Counted from the stretch's first letter, positions 18,346-26,889 are shown. The stretch is DNA of 64,000 nucleotides from Paenibacillus segetis (GCF_014639155.1 NZ_BMFT01000003.1:62001-126000); one strand, 5' to 3'. Notes: a model not told the origin generated them from the sequence alone. Made by a program: numbers and translations.

Positions 18346-18353
18346 CGTTAATA
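18340..18353. promoter_or_regulatory. Candidate CcpA (cre) site over the nanE-operon -35 box
   Basis: TGTAAACGTTAATA fits the cre consensus apart from one base. Its overlap with the -35 would give simple carbon catabolite repression. Confidence 0.5.
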
Positions 18354-18399
18354 TTAAAAAATCCGGTTTAAATTTATTTTACTTCATGAACAACACAAA

Positions 18400-18430
18400 G
18401 AAGAGCGACCATAAACCCCCGTCGCTCTTC
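18400..18430 (-). terminator. Terminator after the MBL hydrolase gene
   Basis: A ten-base perfect stem GAAGAGCGAC / GTCGCTCTTC with an 11-base loop. On the minus strand a short T-rich stretch (TTTGTG) follows, so strength is moderate. Confidence 0.6.
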
Positions 18431-18442
18431 AAATACCTATGT

Positions 18443-19441
18443 TTATTTTAATGGAGTGAACAAAACTACACCATCCTCAGCAATCGGTGCTTCCGCTGCT
18501 ATGCGCCCTTGGTCAACAAGATGAACGAGATGAGCCAAAGCTTCTGACATTGCAAAACGCATTTGATGAATACCAAGCTCATTACCAAATAGGGCAGTAC
18601 AAACCTCGAAACCGCTTTGCGGAGATATTTGGAGTAATGATTCAATGTGGGATAATCTTTCTTCATGATGTGAAATGAGCGCCTTGGTACGCTCCGCAAA
18701 ATGAGAAAATGGATTGCGATGCCCTGGGAAGGCTAATCTCACATCATAAGCCCCCAGCTTGACCAACGAGTCTAGGAAAGAGCGCAGAGGCTGTGGATCA
18801 CTTCCCGGTAAAAGACTCACATTAGGAGAAATTTGCGGTAGTACGGCATCACCACACAACATCAATCCTCGTTCGATGTCATAGAAGGATAAATGACCTG
18901 GTGCGTGACCAGCACTCTCAATGGCCCGCCATTTCCGTCCACCCATCAAGACATAACTGCCTTCAGTTACATAGGTTATTTGTGGCGACGGCGTTACTTG
19001 GGGGATAAAACCATCCAAATGCTCCTCAAGCTGATCACTCCATAACGACGGCATACCATGAAGTCGGTATAACCGTGGGAGCTCTTCGCCCATAACACTA
19101 TCCTTACCCCACATTCTTAGCGTCTCTTCGTGAGCACGGTGAGACATGTAGACTGGAGCTCCAGTTAGAGACTGAATATACCCTGCTAGACCATAGTGAT
19201 CGGGATGATGATGGGTCAGGACAACCGCAACAATATCTTGAGGAACAATTCCCAGCTCACGCCATGCAGCTGTCCATTCCGCTTCCGTTGTCTCCGTATG
19301 TGGACCAGGATCAACAATCGTTATCCCCTCGGGTCCACGAAGAACGTAACTATTCACCCACCGTAATGGAGGAGCCATGGAAATACGGATCCTCGTAATA
19401 TCCTCTTCTTCCCACGCCTGAATATCTGGAGTCATCTTCAT
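18443..19441 (-). CDS. MBL-fold metallo-hydrolase
   Basis: A 332-residue metallo-beta-lactamase-fold hydrolase. Metal-binding sequence THHHPDHYGLAG gives the HxHxDH motif at ~residues 80-86; later ligands are GHAPGHLSFYD and LCGDAVLP, and FPGHRNP. Residues ~230-332 form a helical C-terminal extension seen in the group that includes hydroxyacylglutathione-hydrolase-like and lactonase-like proteins. Substrate unknown. The start overlaps by four bases the stop of a truncated methyltransferase frame, so it was once the second gene of a coupled pair. Confidence 0.88.
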   Translation of the reverse strand: MKMTPDIQAWEEEDITRIRISMAPPLRWVNSYVLRGPEGITIVDPGPHTETTEAEWTAAWRELGIVPQDIVAVVLTHHHPDHYGLAGYIQSLTGAPVYMSHRAHEETLRMWGKDSVMGEELPRLYRLHGMPSLWSDQLEEHLDGFIPQVTPSPQITYVTEGSYVLMGGRKWRAIESAGHAPGHLSFYDIERGLMLCGDAVLPQISPNVSLLPGSDPQPLRSFLDSLVKLGAYDVRLAFPGHRNPFSHFAERTKALISHHEERLSHIESLLQISPQSGFEVCTALFGNELGIHQMRFAMSEALAHLVHLVDQGRIAAEAPIAEDGVVLFTPLK

Positions 19442-19593
19442 GAAAGAATCCCCACTATGATCATGCGAGTCGAATGAGGAACTAAATGAACTTCTATGTA
19501 GGAAGGATTAAGAAAATCGATAATAAATTGTCCACCCGGCTTTAGCATTCTAGCAATCTCCTTAAGTACGTTGTGATTTTCTTCATCTTTCTC
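19438..19593 (-). pseudogene. C-terminal remnant of a class I SAM-dependent methyltransferase
   Basis: The minus-strand frame from ~19593 to the TGA at 19438 encodes 51 residues (EKDEENHNVLKEIARMLKPG, then GQFIIDFLNPSYIEVHLVPH) that read as the post-motif-III part of a class I methyltransferase. There is no start codon or upstream SAM-binding motif: an in-frame TAA lies just upstream and the sequence beyond (19594-19780) has no methyltransferase character. The stop is still coupled (ATGA) to the MBL gene. Confidence 0.7.
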
Positions 19594-19779
19594 GACGCCA
19601 ATTATATCTTACCCTGTCTCCACAACTGCCATGGAATGGCGGGCCATCCCGTTATGTATCTATCTCCCCCTTGGTTTACGTGTTACTATACTCTTTCACC
19701 TTATTCTTCATTTCCTATGTCTTTTATTGTACATCTTCAATTAGTAAACTCAAACCCTCTATTATAGATATAAAACATA

Positions 19780-19817
19780 GAAAAAAGCAGCGAAAGCTGA
19801 TAAAGCCTTTCACTGCT
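19780..19817 (-). terminator. Terminator after the PrsA-like gene
   Basis: Minus-strand stem AGCAGTGAAAG / CTTTCGCTGCT with a ten-base loop, followed by TTTTTTC. Confidence 0.85.
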
Positions 19818-19845
19818 AATCCATATGGGTCTACAATTAATTAAC

Positions 19846-21072
19846 TTATTCCGCTGGCACCTCTGAACTTACTTCTTCATTAGTATCCTCTGCATCAGTT
19901 AACGTATTCGTAATCTTAGCTTTACTCCGGATATCTTGAAGCCATGTACCAGACATTGAAGATACTTGTTGTCCTACAAGACTCTTACGAATTTCTTCTT
20001 TCTTTTCTTCGAGTGTAGCCGTATGTGCTTCTTTCCGATCCGTCAGCTTAATAACGTGGTATCCTTCGCTTGTCTTCACAGCGCCACTAATCTCATCTTT
20101 TTCGAGCTTAAATGCAGCCTCTGATAAAGCTTCTTCTTGCTCTTCTTTTGCAAAGAAACCAGTATCTCCACCATTGGCTTTCGTCGCTTCGTCAAGTGAC
20201 TTAGTCTTTGCTAACTCGGCAAAGTCCGCGCCGCCCTTGAGTTCTTTAATAATGTCGTTCGCCTCTGCTTCAGTCTTAACCAAAATTACCGATGCACGAA
20301 CCTGTTCAGGTGTATTAAAAGAATCTTTGTAGGTTTCAAACGTTTGATTAATTTCATCATCGGTAACTGTAATTTGTGGTTCAAGCAACTTAGTCATTTT
20401 CAAGTTTATTTCAATATTCTCTCTCAAAATGTCTTCAGTTAATCCAGCTTGAGCCATCGCTTGTTCGAGAGCCTCCATTGAACCAAAGTTATCAATATAT
20501 CCTTGGAATTCTTTCTCAATATCAGCATCTGTAATTGTTATCTTCGCTTTTGCTACTTCTTGGTCTAAAAGTTCTTTTGTAATGAGATCTTCAAGCGTCG
20601 CTGCTCCATTTGCATCGACTAGCTTTTCATAAAGATCATCTTGGGTAATCTTTGATCCGTTTACGGTAGCAACTACTTTCGACTTACTATTTCCAAACGG
20701 TGGTTTGATTAATACAATAACGAGCAGTACAGCAAGTACAAGAGAAGCGATCGCCCAAGCCTTACCAGGAACAGCAGGCTTTTGGTTTTCAGAACTTGTA
20801 GGGATGGCAAACACTGAAGGATCTAAGGTTCTTTGCGATTCACCTTCGACACCATCTTGCGGTGCATCTGCAGATAGTTCCGCTTCAGGTAGAGCTTGTC
20901 CTTCTTGATCTACGACTTCTTCTACAGCCTCTTGCTCTACAACTTCTTGCTCTACAAGTTCATGATCTGCAGCTTCTTGTTCTACAGTCTCTTGATCATG
21001 TTCCACAGTCTCGTTATCTGTATTATCTCCCCCCTGTTGTGCTTCTAAATCTTTTTTATCTTTATCTTCCAT
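19846..21072 (-). CDS. Membrane-anchored PrsA-like peptidyl-prolyl isomerase
   Basis: A 408-residue extracytoplasmic foldase. The N-terminal ~105 residues are very acidic with a repeating VEQE/VVEQE pattern and are predicted cytoplasmic; one membrane helix follows (AWAIASLVLAVLLVIVLIKP). Beyond it lie a SurA/PrsA-like helical domain (VNGSKITQDDLYEKL) and a parvulin domain (VRASVILVKTEAEAND, GGADFAELAKTKSLDE, GGDTGFFAKEE, SEGYHVIKLTDR). Standard PrsA is a lipoprotein; this copy has no lipobox and is anchored as a type II protein. The ATG at 21072 is chosen; AAGGGAG lies 11 bases before it. Confidence 0.88.
   Translation of the reverse strand: MEDKDKKDLEAQQGGDNTDNETVEHDQETVEQEAADHELVEQEVVEQEAVEEVVDQEGQALPEAELSADAPQDGVEGESQRTLDPSVFAIPTSSENQKPAVPGKAWAIASLVLAVLLVIVLIKPPFGNSKSKVVATVNGSKITQDDLYEKLVDANGAATLEDLITKELLDQEVAKAKITITDADIEKEFQGYIDNFGSMEALEQAMAQAGLTEDILRENIEINLKMTKLLEPQITVTDDEINQTFETYKDSFNTPEQVRASVILVKTEAEANDIIKELKGGADFAELAKTKSLDEATKANGGDTGFFAKEEQEEALSEAAFKLEKDEISGAVKTSEGYHVIKLTDRKEAHTATLEEKKEEIRKSLVGQQVSSMSGTWLQDIRSKAKITNTLTDAEDTNEEVSSEVPAE
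20904..21012 (-). repeat. Imperfect repeat encoding the acidic VEQE tract
   Basis: Short units related to TCTACAACTTCTTGC recur here and encode repeated Val-Glu-Gln-Glu/Val-Val-Glu motifs in the cytoplasmic tail of the PrsA-like protein. The tract is low complexity and likely length-variable between strains. Confidence 0.6.
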
Positions 21073-21294
21073 TTGTAATGTGACTCCCTTCATATTATGA
21101 AACTAAAATCAAAGTTCTCATTAAAGACTTTAACAGAATAACTCAAACTAAACATTAAATAAAAATTAAAAAGGATGATATGTTTTTTAATTTTCTTTTA
21201 AGAAACATATCTACTTCACATCAAGCGATTTCTTTTATGTGCTGAAAAGTAGTAAAATAATGTGGTAAATCAAGTTCGGGAGGATATGACAACC

Positions 21295-22650
21295 ATGAAT
21301 TATGAAACTTATTTTCAACAACACAGAGAACAACACTTAGACGAGCTTAAAGAACTGCTTAGAATTCCTAGTATTTCTGCACTATCCGAGCACAAATCAG
21401 ATATTACTCAAGCAGCGAACTGGATAGCTGATCAACTTCGCAAGGCAGGTATGGACAAAGTTGAGATCCATCCTACGACAGGAAATCCCGTAATTTACGC
21501 AGAACATTTACAGGCTCCTGGTTGCCCTACCGTATTGGTATACGGTCATTATGACGTTCAACCTGTCGATCCACTTCACCTATGGGAAACACCACCATTC
21601 GAGCCTACGATCCGCGATGGAAAATTGTACGCACGTGGTGCAACGGATGATAAAGGTCAACTTTTCCTTCATATCAAGGCGGTAGAAGCGATTCTTAAAG
21701 AAGAGAACAAATTGCCAATCAACATCAAATTTTGTATCGAGGGTGAGGAGGAAATATCCAGTCCTAGTCTGCCTGCCTTCTTGGAATCTCATTCTGAGAT
21801 GCTGGCTGCAGACGTTATTCTGATCTCAGACACTTCCTTACTTGAACCGGGTAAACCAGCCATTTGCACGGGACTTCGTGGGTTGTGCTCACTAGAGGTT
21901 ACCGTACATACTGCGAATACAGATCTTCATTCCGGTACATTCGGTGGCGGTGTTCCCAACGCACTTCATGCGCTCGTTTCACTGTTAACTTCACTTCATG
22001 ATGAACAAGGCCGCGTCGCAGTAGAGGGATTTTACGAAGGCGTACCGGTTCTCACGGAAGAAATGAGAGCGGAATTTGCTAAACAAAACTTTAGTGATGA
22101 TAAATTAAAAGCGAGCCTCGGACTTGAATCATTGTACGGGGAAGAAGGTTACTCCTTCGTAGAAAGAACGGGAGCTCGTCCAACTCTCGAATTGAACGGA
22201 GTATATGGCGGTTTCCAAGGTGAAGGTTCAAAGACGGTTATTCCTAAAGAAGCACATGCTAAGATTACTTGTCGGTTAGTAGGACAACAAGATCCTCAGG
22301 GCATGCTGGATAAGATCGAACGTCACTTACAAGCAAATATTCAAACTGGAGCTAAGGTCACCGTAGTGCAAGGAGAAAGAGCCAATGCATTTAATATTGA
22401 CCCTTCAGATCCCATGTTACAAAAAGCAGCAGATGCCTATGCGCGCGTCTATGGAACACGTGCCCTATTCACAAAAGATGGCGGCTCTATTCCAATCGTT
22501 GAGACCTTATCCCGGGTATTATCAGCTCCAGCTGTTATGATGGGATTTGGACTCCCAGATGAAAATCTGCATGCTCCAAATGAACATTTTAACTTGGAGA
22601 ATTTCGATAAAGGGATGCTGACCATTGTCGAGTATTTGAAATCACTCTAA
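21295..22650 (+). CDS. M20-family dipeptidase/peptidase
   Basis: A 451-residue zinc metallopeptidase of the M20/ArgE/DapE group. Metal and catalytic motifs: VLVYGHYDVQPVDP, ARGATDDKGQLF, IEGEEEISSPSLP, and the late His in ENLHAPNEHF. A dimerisation domain sits between residues ~190 and 350 with LHSGTFGGGVPNALHAL. The ATG at 21295 follows GGGAGGA by ten bases. Single-gene unit ending at a perfect 16-base hairpin. Likely a general cytoplasmic dipeptidase; specificity is not determinable. Confidence 0.92.
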   Translation: MNYETYFQQHREQHLDELKELLRIPSISALSEHKSDITQAANWIADQLRKAGMDKVEIHPTTGNPVIYAEHLQAPGCPTVLVYGHYDVQPVDPLHLWETPPFEPTIRDGKLYARGATDDKGQLFLHIKAVEAILKEENKLPINIKFCIEGEEEISSPSLPAFLESHSEMLAADVILISDTSLLEPGKPAICTGLRGLCSLEVTVHTANTDLHSGTFGGGVPNALHALVSLLTSLHDEQGRVAVEGFYEGVPVLTEEMRAEFAKQNFSDDKLKASLGLESLYGEEGYSFVERTGARPTLELNGVYGGFQGEGSKTVIPKEAHAKITCRLVGQQDPQGMLDKIERHLQANIQTGAKVTVVQGERANAFNIDPSDPMLQKAADAYARVYGTRALFTKDGGSIPIVETLSRVLSAPAVMMGFGLPDENLHAPNEHFNLENFDKGMLTIVEYLKSL

Positions 22651-22663
22651 GTATATAGAACGC

Positions 22664-22702
22664 ACGAATAAAGCAGCCCCATAATAGGGCTGCTTTATTC
22701 GT
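22664..22702. terminator. Bidirectional terminator between the M20 and AraC genes
   Basis: A perfect 16-base stem ACGAATAAAGCAGCCC and its complement around CATAATA, with A/T-rich outer ends. Confidence 0.85.
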
Positions 22703-22706
22703 GGTG

Positions 22707-23591
22707 TTATTTTTGTTTGACAGGCATATATAATTCTATTCCACCGGTATGATTACCATGATCATCAAATCCTAGATGTTCTTCTAACCATTGAAATCCG
22801 CCATACACATATTTACTGTCTTTCATCCAGTTATTAAAGCGCCCCCAGGCTTTAGCAATTTCCTCTCCTAAATCGCCGTTGTTCTCCTGACCTACACTTA
22901 CGACCGCATAAAGACCGCCACTTAACATCTTGGTCTGAACCTTATCATCGTTGACAACCACAGAATCATCAATGGTTACACAAACCTCATATCCATATTC
23001 CTTTTGATCAGGTGAGGTTGGACTCGGATTATTATAACCGAAAATACGCAATTTCTGTTTGTTTATGTCTAGTCCACTGTTATTCAACCAATCGATCATG
23101 ACGGTAAAAGCCCCATGCTCAGGTTCTTTTCCAAAATAACAATAATAAGCAACTTTCATCGGTTCCAGTTCTTTGAGAACCTTAATATCAGGGTATTTAT
23201 CCAGTAGCTCTTTATCCTGAATATCAAAATATTTGTCCAATATATTCACCCTTTCAAAATGATACTGTTTGTTCAGCCTTCTGAACTCGCTTGGTATGTA
23301 ACCTGTAATTCGTTTGAAAGCCCTGGAAAAAGAATCCCCACTCTCAAAATCGTACATAACAGCTATATCGATTATGGGAGTATTACTGTTCGCTATAAAA
23401 TGGGCAGCCAGACTGATTCTGCGGCATCTAATGTATTCCTTTACCGTGTACCCTACGAGCGCAAAGAACATCCTATAATAATTAGACAGTGACATATATG
23501 ATTCTTGTGCAGCGTTTTGAATATCGATTTTATTCTCCAAATTATTTTCGATGTAGTCTATAGATCTTTGTATGCGCTCGTAGTAGTTCAA
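22707..23591 (-). CDS. AraC-family regulator with GyrI-like effector domain
   Basis: A 294-residue regulator with the DNA-binding domain first (residues ~1-105: ENKIDIQNAAQESYMSLSNY, then FESGDSFSRAFKRITGYIPSEF) and an effector-binding GyrI-like domain in the C-terminal half (LEPMKVAYYCYFGKEPEHGA, GYEVCVTIDDSV, GGLYAVVSVGQ, WLEEHLGF, IELYMPVK). This Rob/SoxS-like architecture is typical of drug- or metabolite-responsive activators. The start is TTG with AAGGAGT upstream. No coupled target gene is evident. Confidence 0.88.
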   Translation of the reverse strand: MNYYERIQRSIDYIENNLENKIDIQNAAQESYMSLSNYYRMFFALVGYTVKEYIRCRRISLAAHFIANSNTPIIDIAVMYDFESGDSFSRAFKRITGYIPSEFRRLNKQYHFERVNILDKYFDIQDKELLDKYPDIKVLKELEPMKVAYYCYFGKEPEHGAFTVMIDWLNNSGLDINKQKLRIFGYNNPSPTSPDQKEYGYEVCVTIDDSVVVNDDKVQTKMLSGGLYAVVSVGQENNGDLGEEIAKAWGRFNNWMKDSKYVYGGFQWLEEHLGFDDHGNHTGGIELYMPVKQK

Positions 23592-23691
23592 TTGGAGGCA
23601 CTCCTTATAATCATCTCGAGATGACTAAATAATAATATAGATAACCTTCATTCGTCCGACTTTTTTTCCAAAAGACTCAACATTCTAAATC

Positions 23692-23740
23692 AAAAAAAGC
23701 CTTCTCTCCCTCCCCATATCATGAGAAGTTCAAGAAGGCT
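23692..23740 (-). terminator. Terminator after the SsuC-like permease gene
   Basis: Minus-strand stem AGCCTTCT / AGAAGGCT enclosing a second partial hairpin, followed by seven T. Confidence 0.75.
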
Positions 23741-23749
23741 AATCTATCT

Positions 23750-24502
23750 TTATTGTCGCCACTTCATAAATCTATGTTCGAGAACATCCACACATAGAAA
23801 TAATAAGAATCCTACCAAGCTAAATAACATAATACCCGCATACATTTCTGAATAGTTCATCCGGAGCCAAGCATCCATAATAAAATACCCCATGCCATAT
23901 TCGGTACCGTAAATCTCAGTAAAAAATAATACCGATATCGCCGTTCCGAGTGAAATACGAATCGTACTCAGAATTACGGATAATGCACCTGGCAAGGTAA
24001 CATGCCAAAATTTCTGTACCTTCCCCGCTCCAATGCTACTGAGGACATCGTACGTATCATTCGGTATCGCTTTAACGCCATCACGAACAGATATAATGAT
24101 TTGAAAGAGTAAAATCAACATAATCATCAAGATTTTCGAAGTCTCACCCAGTCCAAAAAACAACATAACAACAGGTAATAAGGCGATTTTGGGAATCGGA
24201 TAGGTTAAATAAACGACAGGGTCCAATATCTTATTCCAACGCGGAGAACGTCCCATCAGAATACCTACAGATAGCCCAAGGATTAATGCTAATACAACCC
24301 CCACAAATACCCGAAACAAACTATAACCTATATGAATTGCGATTTCCTTGCCATCCAAATGCAACATAGATGCGTAAACGTCTAGTGGATTAGGAAGAAT
24401 CGTCTTATTAATAATGACATAGAGAAGATACCAAATCACATTCATTCCTAAAAAAACACACAATAGTCTTATTAGATGAAGAATCCGTCTATTTTTCACC
24501 AT
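23750..24502 (-). CDS. ABC transporter permease (SsuC/TauC type)
   Basis: A 250-residue BPD-type inner-membrane permease with about six helices. The EAA-like loop is SSIGAGKVQKFWHVTLPGAL. It belongs to the nitrate/sulfonate/taurine/pyrimidine-precursor group, as do its ATPase (seven-base overlap) and binding protein. Substrate unresolved. Confidence 0.9.
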   Translation of the reverse strand: MVKNRRILHLIRLLCVFLGMNVIWYLLYVIINKTILPNPLDVYASMLHLDGKEIAIHIGYSLFRVFVGVVLALILGLSVGILMGRSPRWNKILDPVVYLTYPIPKIALLPVVMLFFGLGETSKILMIMLILLFQIIISVRDGVKAIPNDTYDVLSSIGAGKVQKFWHVTLPGALSVILSTIRISLGTAISVLFFTEIYGTEYGMGYFIMDAWLRMNYSEMYAGIMLFSLVGFLLFLCVDVLEHRFMKWRQ

Positions 24503-25272
24503 TTCTCCTGCATTACCTTTCTGATTCTCTTACTCTGTTGAAAGAACTCATCACTGTCTCGCTTATCTTCATGCGTGATATGAAACACGGGATTATCCAT
24601 AATGACAGGAGATTCCTCCTTATTGGAGGACATAATCACAATTTTCTCGCCAAGCAGAATCGCTTCTTCTACATCATGGGTCACAAATAATGCCGTCGTC
24701 GGATGAGAAATCCAATTCTCCAGGAATAGGGTCTGAATCTCTTCACGAGTTATGGCGTCAAGTGCCGAGAAGGGTTCATCCAACAGCATGATCTCAGGTA
24801 AAATAGCAAATGCTCTAGCAAGAGCTACCCGTTGCTGCTGCCCACCACTTAGAGACAGGGGATAGCGCTGAGCCAATTCTGCAATCCCCATGGCCGCGAG
24901 CCAATTGATGATTTGTTGCTCTTGCTGCTGCTTGGTTTGACGGCCTGAATCGCTAATCTTCATCGCCATTCGAATATTGGATTGGACCGTCTTCCAGGGA
25001 AGAAGTCCGTAATTTTGTGGTACAAGTCCTATAAGAGCCGTGCCTTGCTCACGCAGAGATAAACCATTGAACAATATATCTCCTGTGTATGAACATATTA
25101 GACCGGCAATAGAGCGTAATAAGGTGGATTTACCACAGCCGGAAGGGCCGATTACCGTATAGATACTATGCTCTGGTAGACATAAATCAATATGTCCAAG
25201 CGCACATTGCCCTCCTGGATACTCCACAGTTACACCTTTTATTTCTAACCCCTTATTTTTTGAATACGACAT
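24496..25272 (-). CDS. ABC transporter ATPase (SsuB type)
   Basis: A 258-residue importer ATPase: Walker A GPSGCGKSTLL, Q-loop VPQNYGLLPW, signature LSGGQQQRVALARAF, Walker B IMLLDEPFSALD, switch VTHDVEEAI. It overlaps the binding-protein gene by 20 bases and the permease by seven. The ribosome site of this gene is weak, so expression probably depends on coupling. Confidence 0.93.
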   Translation of the reverse strand: MSYSKNKGLEIKGVTVEYPGGQCALGHIDLCLPEHSIYTVIGPSGCGKSTLLRSIAGLICSYTGDILFNGLSLREQGTALIGLVPQNYGLLPWKTVQSNIRMAMKISDSGRQTKQQQEQQIINWLAAMGIAELAQRYPLSLSGGQQQRVALARAFAILPEIMLLDEPFSALDAITREEIQTLFLENWISHPTTALFVTHDVEEAILLGEKIVIMSSNKEESPVIMDNPVFHITHEDKRDSDEFFQQSKRIRKVMQEKW

Positions 25273-26254
25273 CCGAGATCACTTCTTCTGGTGAAATGTC
25301 TTTGCTTAATAATCCTTTCTCTTTTGCCCAAGCGAAAGCTGCCTCTACTTGCTTCTCATCTACTTGATAAGCTGGTACATATTCAGGCACTGTAATCTCA
25401 TCCTTAAGTGTCTCAGGATAACCAACCTCTTTAATGATCAGGTCGATATATTCTGCTTGATCATGAGATTTCATATAGGCTACCGCATCATCATATGCCG
25501 CATACATCGCTGTAATCTCTTTGGATTTTGCACTAATGACTTCTTGCGTGAATGCTAGAATGAATGGATTGATTTCCGCTTGAATGGTCGAGCTTAATAC
25601 ACGAAGTCCTGATGATTTGCCCATGGTCACAAAAGGCTCTGGCAAGATTGCCGCATCTGATTTTTTATTCTTGAGTAGTTCTAATCTAGTTGGAATCTGT
25701 GGAACTTCGGTTATATTAATATCATCTTCACTTAAACCAGCCTGCTTCAGCATCGTAGCTACTGTATATTCCGTAGAAGTATTCTTGGATAGAATAACGG
25801 ATTTTCCTTTTAAATCTTTCACTTCTTTAATCTCATCATTGCCGGTTAACAAATCAAATTCACCAAAGGTTGTACTCGTTGCCTTTACATCTAACCCCGC
25901 TTGATTATATATCGCTAATGCTACCAAGTCAGCACTGATTCCATCTAGCTTACCAGCTTGAAAAGCTACATCGCGGTCTTTGGCACTTTTAAATGTTTCG
26001 ATATTTAAGTTAACTCCGTGTTGCTGATCAAAACCTTGCTCATGCGCAATGATAAATGGAATCGCATCAATAGACGGCAGCAGCCCCAGATTAAGCTGAG
26101 CTATATCTTCTGTTGTTGCATTCTCTGTTGAACCACTCGACGCCTTATCGGTGTTGCTACTCTTATTTGAACCACAAGCAACCAAACTAATACTAATCAA
26201 AGCCATTACCAACATCAGTGAAAATATTGTTTTTGTTTTCTTTCTCGTCTCCAT
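25253..26254 (-). CDS. NMT1/SsuA-like substrate-binding lipoprotein
   Basis: A 333-residue lipoprotein (Cys27 in SLVACG). The mature part fits the SsuA/THI5-like fold: LNLGLLPSIDAIPFIIAHEQ, DRDVAFQAGKLDG, DLKGKSVILSKNTST, DAAILPEPFVTMGK. Candidate ligands include sulfonates, thiamine-precursor pyrimidines and related small molecules; I see no neighbouring oxidoreductase or thiamine gene to decide. No TPP-riboswitch-like core is seen upstream. Confidence 0.88.
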   Translation of the reverse strand: METRKKTKTIFSLMLVMALISISLVACGSNKSSNTDKASSGSTENATTEDIAQLNLGLLPSIDAIPFIIAHEQGFDQQHGVNLNIETFKSAKDRDVAFQAGKLDGISADLVALAIYNQAGLDVKATSTTFGEFDLLTGNDEIKEVKDLKGKSVILSKNTSTEYTVATMLKQAGLSEDDINITEVPQIPTRLELLKNKKSDAAILPEPFVTMGKSSGLRVLSSTIQAEINPFILAFTQEVISAKSKEITAMYAAYDDAVAYMKSHDQAEYIDLIIKEVGYPETLKDEITVPEYVPAYQVDEKQVEAAFAWAKEKGLLSKDISPEEVISDVVFKK

Positions 26255-26502
26255 GAATCTAAATTGCCTCCATCTCCTGTTGAATTCTTTGTATATTTAT
26301 AATCTTTCATAACCTCATGGCATCATAGACAAAGTCAGGCTTGTACGACTGTGAGCTGCAATCTGAACCTTTGCGCATTAATTCACATACAACGATATGA
26401 ATGCTACTTATCTCTCCCCATGAAGTCTAACGCAATTTTACACCACTACTCACATTTTGTATATTTTTAATTTGAGGTAAATGCATCAACCCTGGTGCAA
26501 AC
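26255..26502. other. Intergenic stretch with a coding-like fragment
   Basis: This 5' region of the binding-protein gene has no recognisable riboswitch. On the minus strand at ~26307-26425 a short open frame without a convincing start reads IHIVVCELMRKGSDCSSQSY and then KPDFVYDAMRL. It could be a gene remnant or chance; I do not recognise it. AT-rich sequence at 26440-26480 probably holds the promoter. Confidence 0.3.
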
Positions 26503-26546
26503 AAAAAACCTTCTCCCCCCTCTAATGAATAGAGATGAAAAGAAGG
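26503..26546 (-). terminator. Terminator after gerE
   Basis: Minus-strand arms CCTTCT / AGAAGG enclosing an inner hairpin CTCTATTCATTAGAG, followed by TTTTTTG. Confidence 0.7.
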
Positions 26547-26576
26547 CTTACGGTTTTCTGCGTTCCGAAGAAACCG

Positions 26577-26801
26577 TCAGATTATTAGTTCCCCAAGCTT
26601 GATCAGCTCGACAACCGCCTGCGCCCGACCTTTGACATTTAGTTTCTGCATTACATTGGAGATGTGGTTGCGTACGGTTTTTTCGCTGATGAATAATTGG
26701 CCCGCAATGTCGCGCGTCGTTTTATCCTGCACGAGTAGCTCGAAGACTTCCCGTTCACGATGAGTTAACAGAAATTTGCTGTTACGATCGCTGCTTTTCA
26801 A
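26577..26801 (-). CDS. gerE: Late sporulation transcription factor GerE
   Basis: A 74-residue LuxR-type HTH protein with no receiver domain, the exact size of Bacillus subtilis GerE. The central LLTHREREVFELLVQDKTT and LFISEKTVRNHISNVMQKL followed by AQAVVELIKLGEL are near-identical to GerE as I remember it. GerE is made in the mother cell under sigma-K and activates or represses late coat genes. The start is a TTG with GGAGGGG nine bases upstream. It is a natural candidate regulator for the glycosyl cluster at the right end of the window. Confidence 0.95.
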   Translation of the reverse strand: MKSSDRNSKFLLTHREREVFELLVQDKTTRDIAGQLFISEKTVRNHISNVMQKLNVKGRAQAVVELIKLGELII

Positions 26802-26861
26802 AATGCGTCACCCCTCCTTGATCGGGTTTTGTGGTTTAACAAGGGTGGGATACAGTCAACA

Positions 26862-26889
26862 CATATTATGAAAAAAGATCAGTAATGGT
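26862..26889 (-). promoter_or_regulatory. Candidate sigma-K-type promoter of gerE
   Basis: Minus strand: AC (26888-26889), 17 bases, then CATAATATG (26862-26870), which fits the sigma-K -10 CATANNNTA except for the last base. gerE is sigma-K dependent in Bacillus subtilis. Confidence 0.4.

Noticed and set aside
26255..26502. TPP or other riboswitch before the SsuA-like gene
   Set aside because: The conserved thi-box cores (GGGTGC, CTGAGA, ACCTGA) were not found on the coding strand, and there is no terminator-antiterminator arrangement.
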